A stretch of DNA of 64,000 bases from Acholeplasmataceae bacterium UBA6150 (GTDB lineage Bacteria > Bacillota_I > Bacilli_A > Acholeplasmatales > UBA5453). The notes beneath the pieces are model-generated. The model worked only from the letters and a program-made list of their open reading frames with translations, did no database searches and had not been told where the DNA came from. The position numbers and the translations under genes are program-made. The stretch spans positions 62,001 to 126,000 of the forward strand of contig DIUU01000016.1 in the NCBI GenBank assembly GCA_002423145.1, read 5' to 3'. Shown in pieces: positions 34,519 through 43,764 of the stretch (position 1 is the stretch's first letter; each line of letters starts with the position of its first letter).

Positions 34519-35796
34519 TTAATATTCATTGTAAATTTTCTCAAAATCCGATTTGAATTTTAAAAAGCGTTCAATCAATGTGGATTCAAAGTAGACATAA
34601 AAACTCTTTTCAAACAATTGAATGACAGCCGCATTAGGATACGGTCTTTTATACGATTTCGAACTGCGCATAGTCACATATAAATCGACTAACAGGATGA
34701 CTTGTGACTCAATTTGTGGTTGGATCAATTTCATTTCACTGACAAACTTATCATTCGCTACAGCTTCAATGTGTGCTCTAGCAATATCTTCGGTTTTTTG
34801 TGCCAATTGGAATCGTTTCGCTATCATCGTACCTAAGGAAGTTTTCTTCTTTAGATTTTCATAATCTTCTGCTAAAATGCCTTTTTGAACCAAATCTTCA
34901 ATTTCATGGGCTCTCATATGAATGATTGAATATTGTTCGATGTATTCTATTTGCTTGGTATTTAATCCATAATATGCACCAAGTCGAGTGCTCATTTTAG
35001 ATACCAAATCGATGTGTTGTCGATCTAAAAAAGCCCGTTTAGAGGATAAGACAACCGCGTAGAGATCGGAAACAATATTGGTGAAATCGCCTTGAACTTC
35101 ACGGCGCTTCATGAGTTCATTTTTGCGTTCTTCTTGCATATAGGCTCCCATCGAAACGATGGCATAAATGACGATTATAAAAATCGTAAATAGGACAATT
35201 CTTAAATAGAAATCTTGTGCTTCTTCTGTCGGTAAAAACTGTTTCAAGAACTCAAAAACACTCAATCCTCGATATACTTCTGTCAATTTATACGTCCATA
35301 CAAAGTGGATGAATGTGATGCCCGCAATCATCCCCTGGAAAGTCCACATGATTAAACGTCTGCTTTGATATAAAGAAATAACGACCACTGCATAATAAAT
35401 CAAAATATAAGCAGCGGTTTCAAAATTGCCATATAAGCGGGCATAAATTAAAATCGCAGAGATGAACATATAAATCGCTTCAACATACATCGCTACTTCT
35501 TGTTTGGTCTTATCATGTCGTTCACCAAAGATTAATCGATTAATGACATTATTTAAGAAAAAAGTAAATGGGAACCACAACGCAGAAAAGAGCCAGTCAG
35601 ATGGCTCATTGTTTACCGCTGCGATGAAGAATAGTATGATCGAATAAACGATATTCGATAAAAAGATGATGTTCTTAATGACGATGTTTCGTCGATGTAG
35701 AACCATCACATCATCTGTGATATCAATGTTTTCTTCGAAGCCAAACAAGCGGCTAAAAAAGTGTTTAGTTAAATGTTTGAATTTATCCTTTTTCAC
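34519..35796 (-). CDS. Membrane protein with degenerate HD-GYP-like domain
   Basis: 425 residues. Residues about 38-210 form roughly six membrane helices. Residues about 250-400 follow the HD-GYP pattern (helix, GLNTKQIEYIEQYSIIH.., then IARAHIEAV, VDLYVTMRSSKSYKRPY) but the metal-binding HD is HM (residue 293) and the HHE..DGSGYP segment is HIEAVANDKF. Phosphodiesterase activity on cyclic dinucleotides is therefore unlikely; a sensor or scaffold role is possible. The GTG start has GGGGGA upstream. Last gene after priA-fmt-pgpA. The HD-GYP relation is my reading of the pattern and is less certain than the membrane topology. Confidence 0.7.
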   Translation of the reverse strand: MKKDKFKHLTKHFFSRLFGFEENIDITDDVMVLHRRNIVIKNIIFLSNIVYSIILFFIAAVNNEPSDWLFSALWFPFTFFLNNVINRLIFGERHDKTKQEVAMYVEAIYMFISAILIYARLYGNFETAAYILIYYAVVVISLYQSRRLIMWTFQGMIAGITFIHFVWTYKLTEVYRGLSVFEFLKQFLPTEEAQDFYLRIVLFTIFIIVIYAIVSMGAYMQEERKNELMKRREVQGDFTNIVSDLYAVVLSSKRAFLDRQHIDLVSKMSTRLGAYYGLNTKQIEYIEQYSIIHMRAHEIEDLVQKGILAEDYENLKKKTSLGTMIAKRFQLAQKTEDIARAHIEAVANDKFVSEMKLIQPQIESQVILLVDLYVTMRSSKSYKRPYPNAAVIQLFEKSFYVYFESTLIERFLKFKSDFEKIYNEY

Positions 35797-35819
35797 GCTT
35801 GTCCCCCTGAATCTATAGT

Positions 35820-36371
35820 CTAGTCAAATAGTGAAATTTGTTTATGTGGTTCTTCTTGTGCAATGTCTTCATTGATGACTTGTGCTACACGGGTAGACGC
35901 TGCTGCTGCAATCGCACCGACAATGTCGTCTAAGAACGTATGCACAATACCCTCTTTTTTGCCATCTTCATTGAGTTGCTTAACAATGCCATGTTTATTG
36001 ACATCGATGTCACCAAAGTTTGTCATGCCAATGACGCCATATAGGCGTGCAACGTCTAAGCCTAAGACTTCATCTACACCAAATAAACCCAAGTCTTGTT
36101 CGATGATGTCTTGGATCGGTGATGATAACAATTTCTTTTCCGCCAATTTATCGATCTCTACTGCTAACAATACATGGTGGAAAATATCTCTTAAAGATAG
36201 GATTTTTAAAACAGATTGTCTGCATGTTTCTAATTTGATGTTATCGGTATAACGTGCTTGTTGTTTGTAAGCAATCATCGCGATGTCATCGACTTCTACG
36301 CCTCGACTTTTTAATGCTTCGACACAAAGTCGTGTCATTTCTTCACGGCTAAATAATACTTTTTTCTTCAT
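35820..36371 (-). CDS. Phosphatidylglycerophosphatase A family protein (YutG-like)
   Basis: 183 residues, similar to Bacillus YutG. PgpA-family enzymes remove phosphate from phosphatidylglycerophosphate to give phosphatidylglycerol; the Gram-positive YutG branch is soluble. Features: ALKSRGVEVDDIA, an ETCRQSVLKILSLRDIFHH segment, LGLFGVDEVLGLDVARLYG and the C-terminal HTFLDDIVGAIAAAASTR. It overlaps the end of fmt by 23 bases, so it is translated in the same operon. Phosphatidylglycerol is a major membrane lipid in Mollicutes, which fits. Confidence 0.87.
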   Translation of the reverse strand: MKKKVLFSREEMTRLCVEALKSRGVEVDDIAMIAYKQQARYTDNIKLETCRQSVLKILSLRDIFHHVLLAVEIDKLAEKKLLSSPIQDIIEQDLGLFGVDEVLGLDVARLYGVIGMTNFGDIDVNKHGIVKQLNEDGKKEGIVHTFLDDIVGAIAAAASTRVAQVINEDIAQEEPHKQISLFD

Positions 36372-37284
36372 ACTTTATGATGTCTCCCTTAACGAATAGT
36401 TTTTGTCCATTTAGAAAATCTTTGGCGAGCATGATTTTCTTATTTTGAGGTTGAATTTTAACCAACTCGATAACGCCATCCAAGGTTTTAATCAAAAGAT
36501 GTTTTTTATCGGATAAAATCTCACCAGGGACTCCATTCAATATTATATCACTTTTTGTGATTTCGTACACCTTAATCCTTGTATTATTGACAAAAATAGA
36601 ACCCCCTGGTTGCGATAACAAGGACCTTAAATGACAGTCTATTTGTGCTGTTGTCTGATTGAAGTTCAAGAACTCATCGCTTGGTTTTAAATTATAAGCA
36701 AAGGTGACTTTCGACTCAACTTGGGGGATTCGATGGGATTTGCCTGAAAGGATTTTTGGCAATTCTTCTTCTAATAAGGTTTTAGCAACTAAGCTTAATT
36801 TTGTCATCAAAGTATCGGTGGTATCATTGGGTTCAATACTGATAATTTGAACTGCGATGATGTCACCTGAATCCATTTTAGGTGCCATATACATTAAAGT
36901 CACACCGGTTTCAATTTCACCCTGACGGATGGCGTATTGAACGGGTGCTCCACCGCGATACTTTGGCAAAATCGACCCATGTAAATTAACCGAAATCGCA
37001 GCGTCCAAAACCGTTTTTGGTATCATCTGTCCATAAGCTGCTGTGACGATGATATCTGGTTGTGCATTGATAATGGTATCGAAATCAGACTTCATTTTGA
37101 TGGGTTGAAATAGGGGTATTTCATGTTCTAATGCGAATTGTTTCACGGGTGAAAATTCAACACGACCCTCGCGACCTACCTTTTTATCGGGTTGCGTAAC
37201 CACCAGGGATACGCCATAGGTTTCATGTAACATTTTTAATGTTGGTACTGCATAAGCAGGTGTTCCCATAAATACTATTTTCAT
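36349..37284 (-). CDS. fmt: Methionyl-tRNA formyltransferase
   Basis: Formylates initiator Met-tRNA using 10-formyltetrahydrofolate. 311 residues. The N-terminal domain begins KIVFMGTPAYAVPTL, and the active-site stretch SVNLHGSILPKYRGGAP (about residue 108) contains the conserved Asn and His. The C-terminal OB-like domain that grips tRNA occupies about residues 205-305. It lies 9 bases after priA and overlaps pgpA. The priA-fmt order is widely conserved in Firmicutes. Confidence 0.97.
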   Translation of the reverse strand: MKIVFMGTPAYAVPTLKMLHETYGVSLVVTQPDKKVGREGRVEFSPVKQFALEHEIPLFQPIKMKSDFDTIINAQPDIIVTAAYGQMIPKTVLDAAISVNLHGSILPKYRGGAPVQYAIRQGEIETGVTLMYMAPKMDSGDIIAVQIISIEPNDTTDTLMTKLSLVAKTLLEEELPKILSGKSHRIPQVESKVTFAYNLKPSDEFLNFNQTTAQIDCHLRSLLSQPGGSIFVNNTRIKVYEITKSDIILNGVPGEILSDKKHLLIKTLDGVIELVKIQPQNKKIMLAKDFLNGQKLFVKGDIIKYEEKSII

Positions 37285-37293
37285 CTTAAACTC

Positions 37294-39567
37294 CTATACT
37301 GTATCGTCATATCGATAAAACGATACTGACATGGTTGGTTTTTCATAATATGATTTAATCCATTTGACCAAAGATCCCAAGGATTGTTTTTTACCAGTTT
37401 TAATCATTATTTTAAACGTATTTTGTGCATAATCATTGGGTCCAATCACCTCATATTGAGAGTATCTTGCGAGTATATTATTTTTTAAGTGACCAATCGC
37501 TCTTTCAGTAGATTCGCTGTCTGTCCCCTTAAAGGTAATGGTTAAAAGTTGCGAATACGGGGGATAATTGAGTAACATCCGACGATTCAACTCTTGTTCA
37601 TAAAAAGCATCTTCATCGTCAAGCGAACGGATGACAAAGTGATTGGTTTGATACGTTTGAACAATTGAGGTTCCGGACTGTTTCCGACCCGTTCTTCCCA
37701 TGGTTTGTTTAATCAATTGATAGGTGCGTTCATTGGCTAAATACGTGGGTGCTTTTAACATCGAATCAATCAATAATATTCCGACAACCGGTATGTCAAA
37801 ATCATGGCCTTTTGATATCATTTGTGTGCCAACCAAAATATCAATTTCTTTACGCTTAAACGCTTCAATCGTTTGCGTATAAACCCCTTTACGTGCTGTA
37901 GTTTCAGCATCTAGTCTAGCCACATTGGCCAATGGAAAGGTTTTTTTCAAATGTGCCTCAACCTGTTCAATCGCAATCCCGACGGGGCGTATTTTATCAC
38001 TCTTACAGGATGGACAGGTATGGATTTCTTTTATTTTAAACCCACAGTGATGACATTTAAGGATTTGTTTTTCTTTATAATAAACCAAGGGTGAGTCACA
38101 TTTTTCACAGGTCGGAACATACCCACAACTGCGACATAAGACATAGGGAGCATAACCGCTTTTATTGGCTAAAATTAACGCTTGCTTATTTTCAATCAAT
38201 GTTTGGTTAATCGCTTCATATAGAGGTTTAGACAACATCGTTAAGTTGCCATTGATCAGTTCATCTTTCATGTCTACAACGATGAGTTTATCGTTCGAAC
38301 GATGGACTTTTTCAGTCAATTCAATCAGTTTCAATTTTTCCATTTTTGCGTCGTATAACAACTGAACGGGTGGGGTTGCTGAAGCATATACCAAAGGCAC
38401 TTTATTGAATCTTGCACGTTCGGCTAAAATATCGAGTCCATGGATGCTTTTTGCATAATCCAAATAAACCGCATCCTGAGCTTCATCGGCAATAATCAAA
38501 CCGAGATTTTTAAATGGGGTAAACATCCCGATGGGGGTGCTCACCAGTACACTGGCGTGACCAAGTTGAATGGCGCGATGGCTGTCCAATCGGGCTTGAG
38601 GTGTTGAGTTTTTATGTATGGTTACGACTGATATATAGGGGCTTAAATAATCCGTTAATTGTTTAACCAATGCCTCATCGACTGTCAGAATTAATGCCTG
38701 TTTATGGGTCTTTAAAAGCTGTAAACAAAGTTGTAAAAATACTTCCGTTTTACCAGATGCAGATACCCCTTTTAAGAGAAATCTATGATATGAATGAAGT
38801 GCTTGGCCAATGGTATCTAGTGCATATTTTTGGTGACTTGTGAGTGATTTATCATCTCTTTCAAATCGTGGTTTTTCTTCAACAAACGTTTCAACTGAAC
38901 GTGAAAAAATGGCACCTTGCTTCATCAGTTTTAGTAACATGTCTTTTGAAAAGTTGGCTTCTTGAATTTCTTTTAATGACGCTTCCGTTTCTAAAAATGA
39001 CCACAGTTCCATTTGTTTCTTCGTAAGTGGTGCTTGAAGTCCTCGTTTATATAGTTCGTGCTTTTTGATTTGACCTTTTTGTTTGATTACTGTCTGAATT
39101 TCAATTTGTTTTAAAGACGCTGCTTTTTTGAATGCACTGGCACAAGTCATCCAAGAGGGATCGAATGTTTGAACCTCTAATAACAATAATGTATTTAAAG
39201 GTGCGATTAATTCGCTTCTTTTAAGTACTTTGACTTGTTTTTGATAGTTTAATTGAAGGGCATTGGGCATGATTTTGAAATAGGCTAAATTCTTAGGAAT
39301 CATCGCTTCACTTTCGACATAATCGATGAGGTGTAGTTGTTCTTTATTGAGAATTGGTTCTAAATCAAACGGCTCGATGATGGATTTCGTGGCTTCGATG
39401 GATGTCTTTTTAAACCCCGTAATTAAGCCCACACGTGTAGTGTTGTTAAATGGCACAATTACGCGCATCCCCAACGATAAAAAATCCCTTAAATCTTCTG
39501 GGATGATGTAGTCATACGCGGATAAAATTTGATTGGTCTTTATATCGACCATGACCTCTGCTATCAT
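37294..39567 (-). CDS. priA: Primosomal helicase PriA
   Basis: Restarts collapsed replication forks by recognising them and loading the helicase. 757 residues. A 3'-fork-binding N-terminal domain is followed by the helicase core: Walker A GVSASGKTEV (about residue 270), DEAQ-box IIADEAQDAV and a TQMISKGHDFD motif. Between them lie eight cysteines (CRSCG, CEKCD, CHHCG, CPSCK) that bind two zinc ions. The ATG at 39567 is preferred to the GTG just before it because AGGTG is then 7 bases away. First gene of priA-fmt-pgpA. Confidence 0.97.
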   Translation of the reverse strand: MIAEVMVDIKTNQILSAYDYIIPEDLRDFLSLGMRVIVPFNNTTRVGLITGFKKTSIEATKSIIEPFDLEPILNKEQLHLIDYVESEAMIPKNLAYFKIMPNALQLNYQKQVKVLKRSELIAPLNTLLLLEVQTFDPSWMTCASAFKKAASLKQIEIQTVIKQKGQIKKHELYKRGLQAPLTKKQMELWSFLETEASLKEIQEANFSKDMLLKLMKQGAIFSRSVETFVEEKPRFERDDKSLTSHQKYALDTIGQALHSYHRFLLKGVSASGKTEVFLQLCLQLLKTHKQALILTVDEALVKQLTDYLSPYISVVTIHKNSTPQARLDSHRAIQLGHASVLVSTPIGMFTPFKNLGLIIADEAQDAVYLDYAKSIHGLDILAERARFNKVPLVYASATPPVQLLYDAKMEKLKLIELTEKVHRSNDKLIVVDMKDELINGNLTMLSKPLYEAINQTLIENKQALILANKSGYAPYVLCRSCGYVPTCEKCDSPLVYYKEKQILKCHHCGFKIKEIHTCPSCKSDKIRPVGIAIEQVEAHLKKTFPLANVARLDAETTARKGVYTQTIEAFKRKEIDILVGTQMISKGHDFDIPVVGILLIDSMLKAPTYLANERTYQLIKQTMGRTGRKQSGTSIVQTYQTNHFVIRSLDDEDAFYEQELNRRMLLNYPPYSQLLTITFKGTDSESTERAIGHLKNNILARYSQYEVIGPNDYAQNTFKIMIKTGKKQSLGSLVKWIKSYYEKPTMSVSFYRYDDTV

Positions 39568-39586
39568 CACTATTCACCTACTGCAA

Positions 39587-39595
39587 ATTATATCA
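39587..39595 (-). promoter_or_regulatory. Extended -10 promoter of priA
   Basis: Minus strand TGA-TATAAT, 19 bases before the chosen ATG. No convincing -35. Confidence 0.5.
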
Positions 39596-39615
39596 CATAA
39601 TCACTCAATAAAAAG

Positions 39616-39640
39616 AAAAAAGCAGGCGTTTAGGCCTGCT
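39616..39640 (-). terminator. Terminator of the SPFH-NfeD operon
   Basis: Stem AGCAGGC (39621-39627) with GCCTGCT (39634-39640), six-base loop, then a T-run on the minus strand. Confidence 0.88.
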
Positions 39641-39649
39641 AATTTGTTA

Positions 39650-40591
39650 TTATTTACTGGATTTCTTGTCGTCGCCAAACAATTCTTTCGCCGATGTGAC
39701 TAAGCCTGCAAGGCCTTGTAACTCTGAAGGAATGATTAATTTGGTTGCTTGACCTTTCGAAACTTCAACCAATGCGTCATAGGCTTTCATGGTCAATACA
39801 GCTTGGTCTGCACCTGCTTTTTTGATCATTTCGATCCCTCTCGCTGTGGCTTCTTGAACTCTTAGGATGGCTTCAGCTTCCCCGGTTGCTCTTAAAATCA
39901 TCGATTCTTTTTGAGCTTGTGCTTCTAAGATTTGTGATTCCTTATAACCTTCAGCTTTTAAGATTTGTGATTGTCTTTCCCCTTCAGCAATCAAGATTAC
40001 TTGACGTTTTTCACGTTCTGCTCTCATTTGCTTTTCCATCGCTTCACGGATGTCTTTAGGTGGAATGATGTTCTTTAATTCAACACGAATGACTTTGATT
40101 CCCCATGGGTCAGTTGCTTCGTCTAGTATGATACGCATTTTACCATTGATGAGTTCACGACTGGTTAAAGCTTCATCTAAGTCTAGCGCACCAATGATAT
40201 TACGTAGTGTGGTCGCTGATAAGGTTTCAAGCGCTCTATCTGGATTTTCAACCCCATAAGTGAAGGCTTTTGCATCTGTAATTTGATAGTATACAACGGT
40301 ATCAATTTGCATTGTAACGTTGTCTTTGGTGATGACTGGTTGAGGGGTGTAATCGTTCACTACTTCTTTTAAAGTGACAATTTTGGATACGCGATCGATA
40401 AATGGAACTAACCAGTGAATACCTGTGCCCCATGTGGTGTAATAACGACCTAAACGTTCAATAACTAAAGCTTTTGTTTGTCTAACAATACGAATACTCG
40501 ACAATGCAATGATGACTGCGAGTAACAACATGATGAGTAAAACAACCAATGCGATTGTACCTGGATCTACTGCTGCTAAAATTGTAAACAT
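39650..40591 (-). CDS. SPFH/stomatin-like membrane protein
   Basis: 313 residues. A membrane helix (about 13-35) is followed by the SPFH/band 7 domain (IVRQTKALVIERLGRYYTTW to about residue 190) and a long Ala/Glu-rich coiled coil (REKRQVILIAEGERQSQILK and on). Stomatins form large ring assemblies that organise membrane domains and regulate proteases. NfeD, encoded 17 bases upstream, is the usual partner of this class. The ATG at 40591 is preferred to one three codons earlier because AGG then lies 9 bases away. Confidence 0.94.
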   Translation of the reverse strand: MFTILAAVDPGTIALVVLLIMLLLAVIIALSSIRIVRQTKALVIERLGRYYTTWGTGIHWLVPFIDRVSKIVTLKEVVNDYTPQPVITKDNVTMQIDTVVYYQITDAKAFTYGVENPDRALETLSATTLRNIIGALDLDEALTSRELINGKMRIILDEATDPWGIKVIRVELKNIIPPKDIREAMEKQMRAEREKRQVILIAEGERQSQILKAEGYKESQILEAQAQKESMILRATGEAEAILRVQEATARGIEMIKKAGADQAVLTMKAYDALVEVSKGQATKLIIPSELQGLAGLVTSAKELFGDDKKSSK

Positions 40592-40608
40592 ATTATTCAT
40601 CCTTTCTT

Positions 40609-41064
40609 TTATACTTCATCTTTAAGGATATCTACCAGTAATTTATTACCTACGATATCCAATATAACCACTCTTGTACCGACTGGAATCGGGTCTTTTC
40701 TTGTCGAAAATGCTGTCCAAATTTGTGAAGACACTTTGACTTCGCCTCTACCGTCGAATGGTACTTCTGTGATGACAACCCCATGCATACCTACCATACG
40801 GTCTGCGTTGGTTTTGACAACCTCTTTGTCCATAAAGCGTTTGGTTAATGGACGTGTCAATAATAGTAAAACAAATGACACTGCAATGAAAATGGCAACT
40901 TGTCCGACGAGTTGTAAACCCAAAGCAGCTGCAATCAATGCTCCAATGGCACCGACAGAGAACCAAATGGTCACCAAGTCAGAGGTTTCAAATTCAATTA
41001 AAATTGTCCCTACTAAAATTACCGACCAAATAATGATCATCAAATAATCATTTAATATGTTCAT
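40609..41064 (-). CDS. NfeD-like membrane protein
   Basis: 151 residues. Two to three membrane helices (about 5-70) are followed by the C-terminal OB-fold domain typical of NfeD (about 80-150: GMHGVVITEVPFDGRGEVKV and PVGTRVVILDIVGNKLLV). Short NfeD proteins work with stomatin-like SPFH proteins, here encoded directly downstream. The ATG overlaps the stop of the 128-aa gene upstream (ATGA), so all three are one operon. Confidence 0.92.
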   Translation of the reverse strand: MNILNDYLMIIIWSVILVGTILIEFETSDLVTIWFSVGAIGALIAAALGLQLVGQVAIFIAVSFVLLLLTRPLTKRFMDKEVVKTNADRMVGMHGVVITEVPFDGRGEVKVSSQIWTAFSTRKDPIPVGTRVVILDIVGNKLLVDILKDEV

Positions 41065-41447
41065 TCTGCCTTAACCTCCTCATCGAGCTCAATTACGAGT
41101 AATTTCTCGTTGGCATTCCATTTAGCGCGATACTTATAGTTTGTATCCTTTGTAAAACTAAAATTGGTAACTACGGAAATATCGCTAACGACTTTTTTAC
41201 TACTGATTCGACCATAGCTCTTTTTAATCGCGACATCGAGTAAGTGGTTTTTATTGATGTCACCACGCGTGGCTTCCTCTTTACTTAAATTTTTAATGAC
41301 GACACGCTTCTTTTCGCGGTCAATCCCAACGATGACTTTAAAAGCATCTACAAAGTAAGACGCAGCCACTTTATTCAACGTGATGTTTGAATCATAAAAG
41401 GTGACTGTCCCTAATGTATCCTTGGGCATAATCCATTCTATTGCCAT
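41061..41447 (-). CDS. Hypothetical protein linked to NfeD/SPFH
   Basis: 128 residues, no family recognised. It is soluble, without a signal peptide or membrane helix, with alternating beta-rich segments (GTVTFYDSNITLNKVAASYF, RKKRVVIKNL-like region) and a central Lys-rich helix. First gene of the operon, behind AGGGG and its own promoter, and translationally coupled to nfeD. It may be a regulator or cytoplasmic partner of the SPFH assembly; this is inference from position. Confidence 0.8.
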   Translation of the reverse strand: MAIEWIMPKDTLGTVTFYDSNITLNKVAASYFVDAFKVIVGIDREKKRVVIKNLSKEEATRGDINKNHLLDVAIKKSYGRISSKKVVSDISVVTNFSFTKDTNYKYRAKWNANEKLLVIELDEEVKAE

Positions 41448-41467
41448 ATTTTCCCCTCCATACTTAT

Positions 41468-41494
41468 ATTATACACCCATTAATGAATTTTCAA
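41468..41494 (-). promoter_or_regulatory. Promoter of the SPFH operon
   Basis: Minus strand TTGAAA (41489-41494), 15-base spacer, TATAAT (41468-41473). The spacer is shorter than ideal. Transcription would start about 15 bases before the ATG. Confidence 0.6.
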
Positions 41495-41552
41495 TACACA
41501 TTTTGAATTTTTTTGAATTTTTTTATATCAGAGAAAAAATGGGGTTTAATAA

Positions 41553-41579
41553 AACAAAAAGACCCGAAAACGGGTCTTA
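41553..41579 (-). terminator. Terminator of the nusA-infB operon
   Basis: Perfect 8-bp stem AAGACCCG (41559-41566) with CGGGTCTT (41571-41578), tetraloop, then TTTTTG on the minus strand. It overlaps the rbfA stop. Confidence 0.9.
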
Positions 41580-41921
41580 TTCGATGGTTTTTAAAATACG
41601 ATCAATCTTATTACCATAAGCGAGTGCTTCATCATACTTAAAAACAAGTTCTGGCATTTTTCTTAGGTTATTGACTCTAGATGCCAATTCTTTTCTGACT
41701 TGCTTATTGATTTTATCGAGGTTTGCTTGAGCCACTTTAATGACTTCAGAATCATCACTTAAAATCGTATAAAATACTGTTGCAAACGATAAATCTCTCG
41801 TGATACGGACTTCAGTAAGGTTATAATAGCTAATCACATCGGACTTATTTTCACGATTGATGATGACAGCTAATTCCCTTAAGAATAGTGAGTTTAATCT
41901 TTCGATGGAAATACTTGACAT
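41577..41921 (-). CDS. rbfA: Ribosome-binding factor A
   Basis: KH-fold protein needed for 16S rRNA maturation and cold growth. 114 residues. Family features: SSISIERLNSLFLRELAVII at the start, VRITRDLSFATVFYTILSDD in the middle, ELASRVNNLRKMPELVFKYD at the end. Last gene of the rimP-nusA-ylxR-ylxQ-infB-rbfA operon, starting 2 bases after infB and ending in the terminator stem. Confidence 0.96.
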   Translation of the reverse strand: MSSISIERLNSLFLRELAVIINRENKSDVISYYNLTEVRITRDLSFATVFYTILSDDSEVIKVAQANLDKINKQVRKELASRVNNLRKMPELVFKYDEALAYGNKIDRILKTIE

Positions 41922-41923
41922 AA

Positions 41924-43750
41924 TTAATTACGCTCCACTTCTTTTTCGATTGAGGCTTCCATGATATCATTTTCTTTAATGTCATTAAAGTTTTCAATGG
42001 AGATACCACATTCATAGCCTGCTTTTACTTCTTTAGCATCGTCTTTAAATCGTTTTAATGAAGCCATTTTGCCTTCATATACTACGATTCCATCACGAAT
42101 GATACGAACCAATGAGTTGCGTTCGATTACGCCATCGGTGACATAACAACCGGCAACGGCACCAATCTTAGAAATCTTGAATACACTTCTAACCACCGCT
42201 TGACCAGTAACCACTTCTTCATATTCTGGTGCGAGCATCCCTGTTAGGGCAGCTTCAATATCTTCAATGGCTTTATAAATGATGTTGTATAATCGGATTT
42301 CTACGCCTTGGTTTTTCGCGAATTCTCTAACCATGGTGGTTGGTCTCACATTAAAGCCAATGATGATGGCGTTCGATGCACTTGCTAAGGAGACATCACT
42401 TTCGGTGATTGCTCCAACAGATGATCTGATGACATTCACATGTAGACCTTCAATATTGAGTTTTTCAAGAGACCCTTTTAATGCTTCAATTGAGCCTTGG
42501 GTATCCCCTTTAATAATCAATACCAATTCTTTCAATTCGGCTTCAGCTTGATCCATCATGGATTTTAATGAAGCTTTCTTTTGTTTTTGCATATCGCCTT
42601 CACGTTGTCTTGCTTGACGTTCTTCAGCGATTTGACGCGCCTGGCGTTCATCACTCAAAGCAACGAAAATATCGCCTGCTTCAGGCATATCATACATACC
42701 TGTTAATTCCACTGGTTGTCCAGGAATGGCTTCATCAAAACGACGTTTGGTATCGTCGTTCATGGTTCTGATTTTACCATAGGTATTCCCAGCTACGACG
42801 TTATCGCCAACTTTCAATGTCCCATTTGTAACGATGACGGTGGTGACAATACCTCTGCCTTTGTCTAATCTGGCTTCGATCACTGTACCACTGGCTAGTC
42901 TATTAGGATTGGCTTTCAAATCTTCAAGTTCAGATACCAATTGAATGACATCCAAAAGGGTATCAATGCCTTTGCCTTTTAAAGCAGAAACCTCAACAAA
43001 TGGTGTATTACCACCCCAGGCTTCAGGGATTAAACCTAAATTGGATAATTCTGTCATCACAAGTTCAGGATTGGCTTGTGGCTTATCCATTTTGTTGACA
43101 GCAACAATGATCGGTACTTGTGCTGCTTTGGCGTGTTCTAGTGCTTCACGGGTTTGAGGCATTACCCCATCGTCCGCTGCGACGACTAGAATACAAATAT
43201 CAGTTACTTTCGCCCCACGTGCGCGCATTTCTGTAAATGCAGCGTGTCCTGGGGTATCGATGAAGGTGATTTTTTCACCATTTCTTTCGACTTGATAAGC
43301 ACCAATGTGCTGTGTGATACCGCCGGCTTCGCCTGCAACCACACGGGTGTGTCTGATGGTGTCTAATAACGTGGTTTTACCGTGGTCAACGTGACCCATG
43401 ATGGTCACAATCGGTGCACGTTTAACCAAATTTTCTGCTAAATCGTCAAACTTCATTTCATCAAAACGAGTAATATCTGTGATTACTTCGTCTTGGATTT
43501 TAAATCCCATATCTTCCGAGATGAGCTCAATCGTATCTCTGTCAATCGATTGGTTTACAGAGGTCATCACACCCAGCATCATCAGTTTTTTAATGATTTC
43601 AGCATTTGAAATGCCTAACCCTTCTGCAACTTCAGATACTTTCATGTTTGGCTTATAAATAATCGTTTTACCACGAACGACGTTGGCGTCTCTTCTTGGT
43701 ATGTTGGACGTTCTAGATTCGTTTTTCTTTGAATTAGGACGTTTGTTCAT
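41924..43750 (-). CDS. infB: Translation initiation factor IF-2
   Basis: GTPase that brings initiator tRNA to the 30S subunit and joins the subunits. 608 residues, short because the long N-terminal region of the Bacillus and E. coli forms is absent, as is usual in Mollicutes. A residual IF2-N domain lies at about residues 35-90. The G domain has IMGHVDHGKTTLLD (about residue 118), DTPGHAAF and NKMDKP. The later half carries the IF2 domains that contact fMet-tRNA. It is preceded by GAAGGAAG. Confidence 0.98.
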   Translation of the reverse strand: MNKRPNSKKNESRTSNIPRRDANVVRGKTIIYKPNMKVSEVAEGLGISNAEIIKKLMMLGVMTSVNQSIDRDTIELISEDMGFKIQDEVITDITRFDEMKFDDLAENLVKRAPIVTIMGHVDHGKTTLLDTIRHTRVVAGEAGGITQHIGAYQVERNGEKITFIDTPGHAAFTEMRARGAKVTDICILVVAADDGVMPQTREALEHAKAAQVPIIVAVNKMDKPQANPELVMTELSNLGLIPEAWGGNTPFVEVSALKGKGIDTLLDVIQLVSELEDLKANPNRLASGTVIEARLDKGRGIVTTVIVTNGTLKVGDNVVAGNTYGKIRTMNDDTKRRFDEAIPGQPVELTGMYDMPEAGDIFVALSDERQARQIAEERQARQREGDMQKQKKASLKSMMDQAEAELKELVLIIKGDTQGSIEALKGSLEKLNIEGLHVNVIRSSVGAITESDVSLASASNAIIIGFNVRPTTMVREFAKNQGVEIRLYNIIYKAIEDIEAALTGMLAPEYEEVVTGQAVVRSVFKISKIGAVAGCYVTDGVIERNSLVRIIRDGIVVYEGKMASLKRFKDDAKEVKAGYECGISIENFNDIKENDIMEASIEKEVERN

Positions 43751-43764
43751 ATCATCACTTCCTT

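Noticed and set aside
40736..41047. 103-codon plus-strand frame across the NfeD-like gene
   Set aside because: The opposite strand encodes a clear NfeD protein with correct start and overlaps; the frame is a shadow.
41500..41530. Short TTTGAATTTTTT direct repeats upstream of the SPFH operon
   Set aside because: AT-rich low-complexity sequence; two imperfect copies are expected by chance at this composition.
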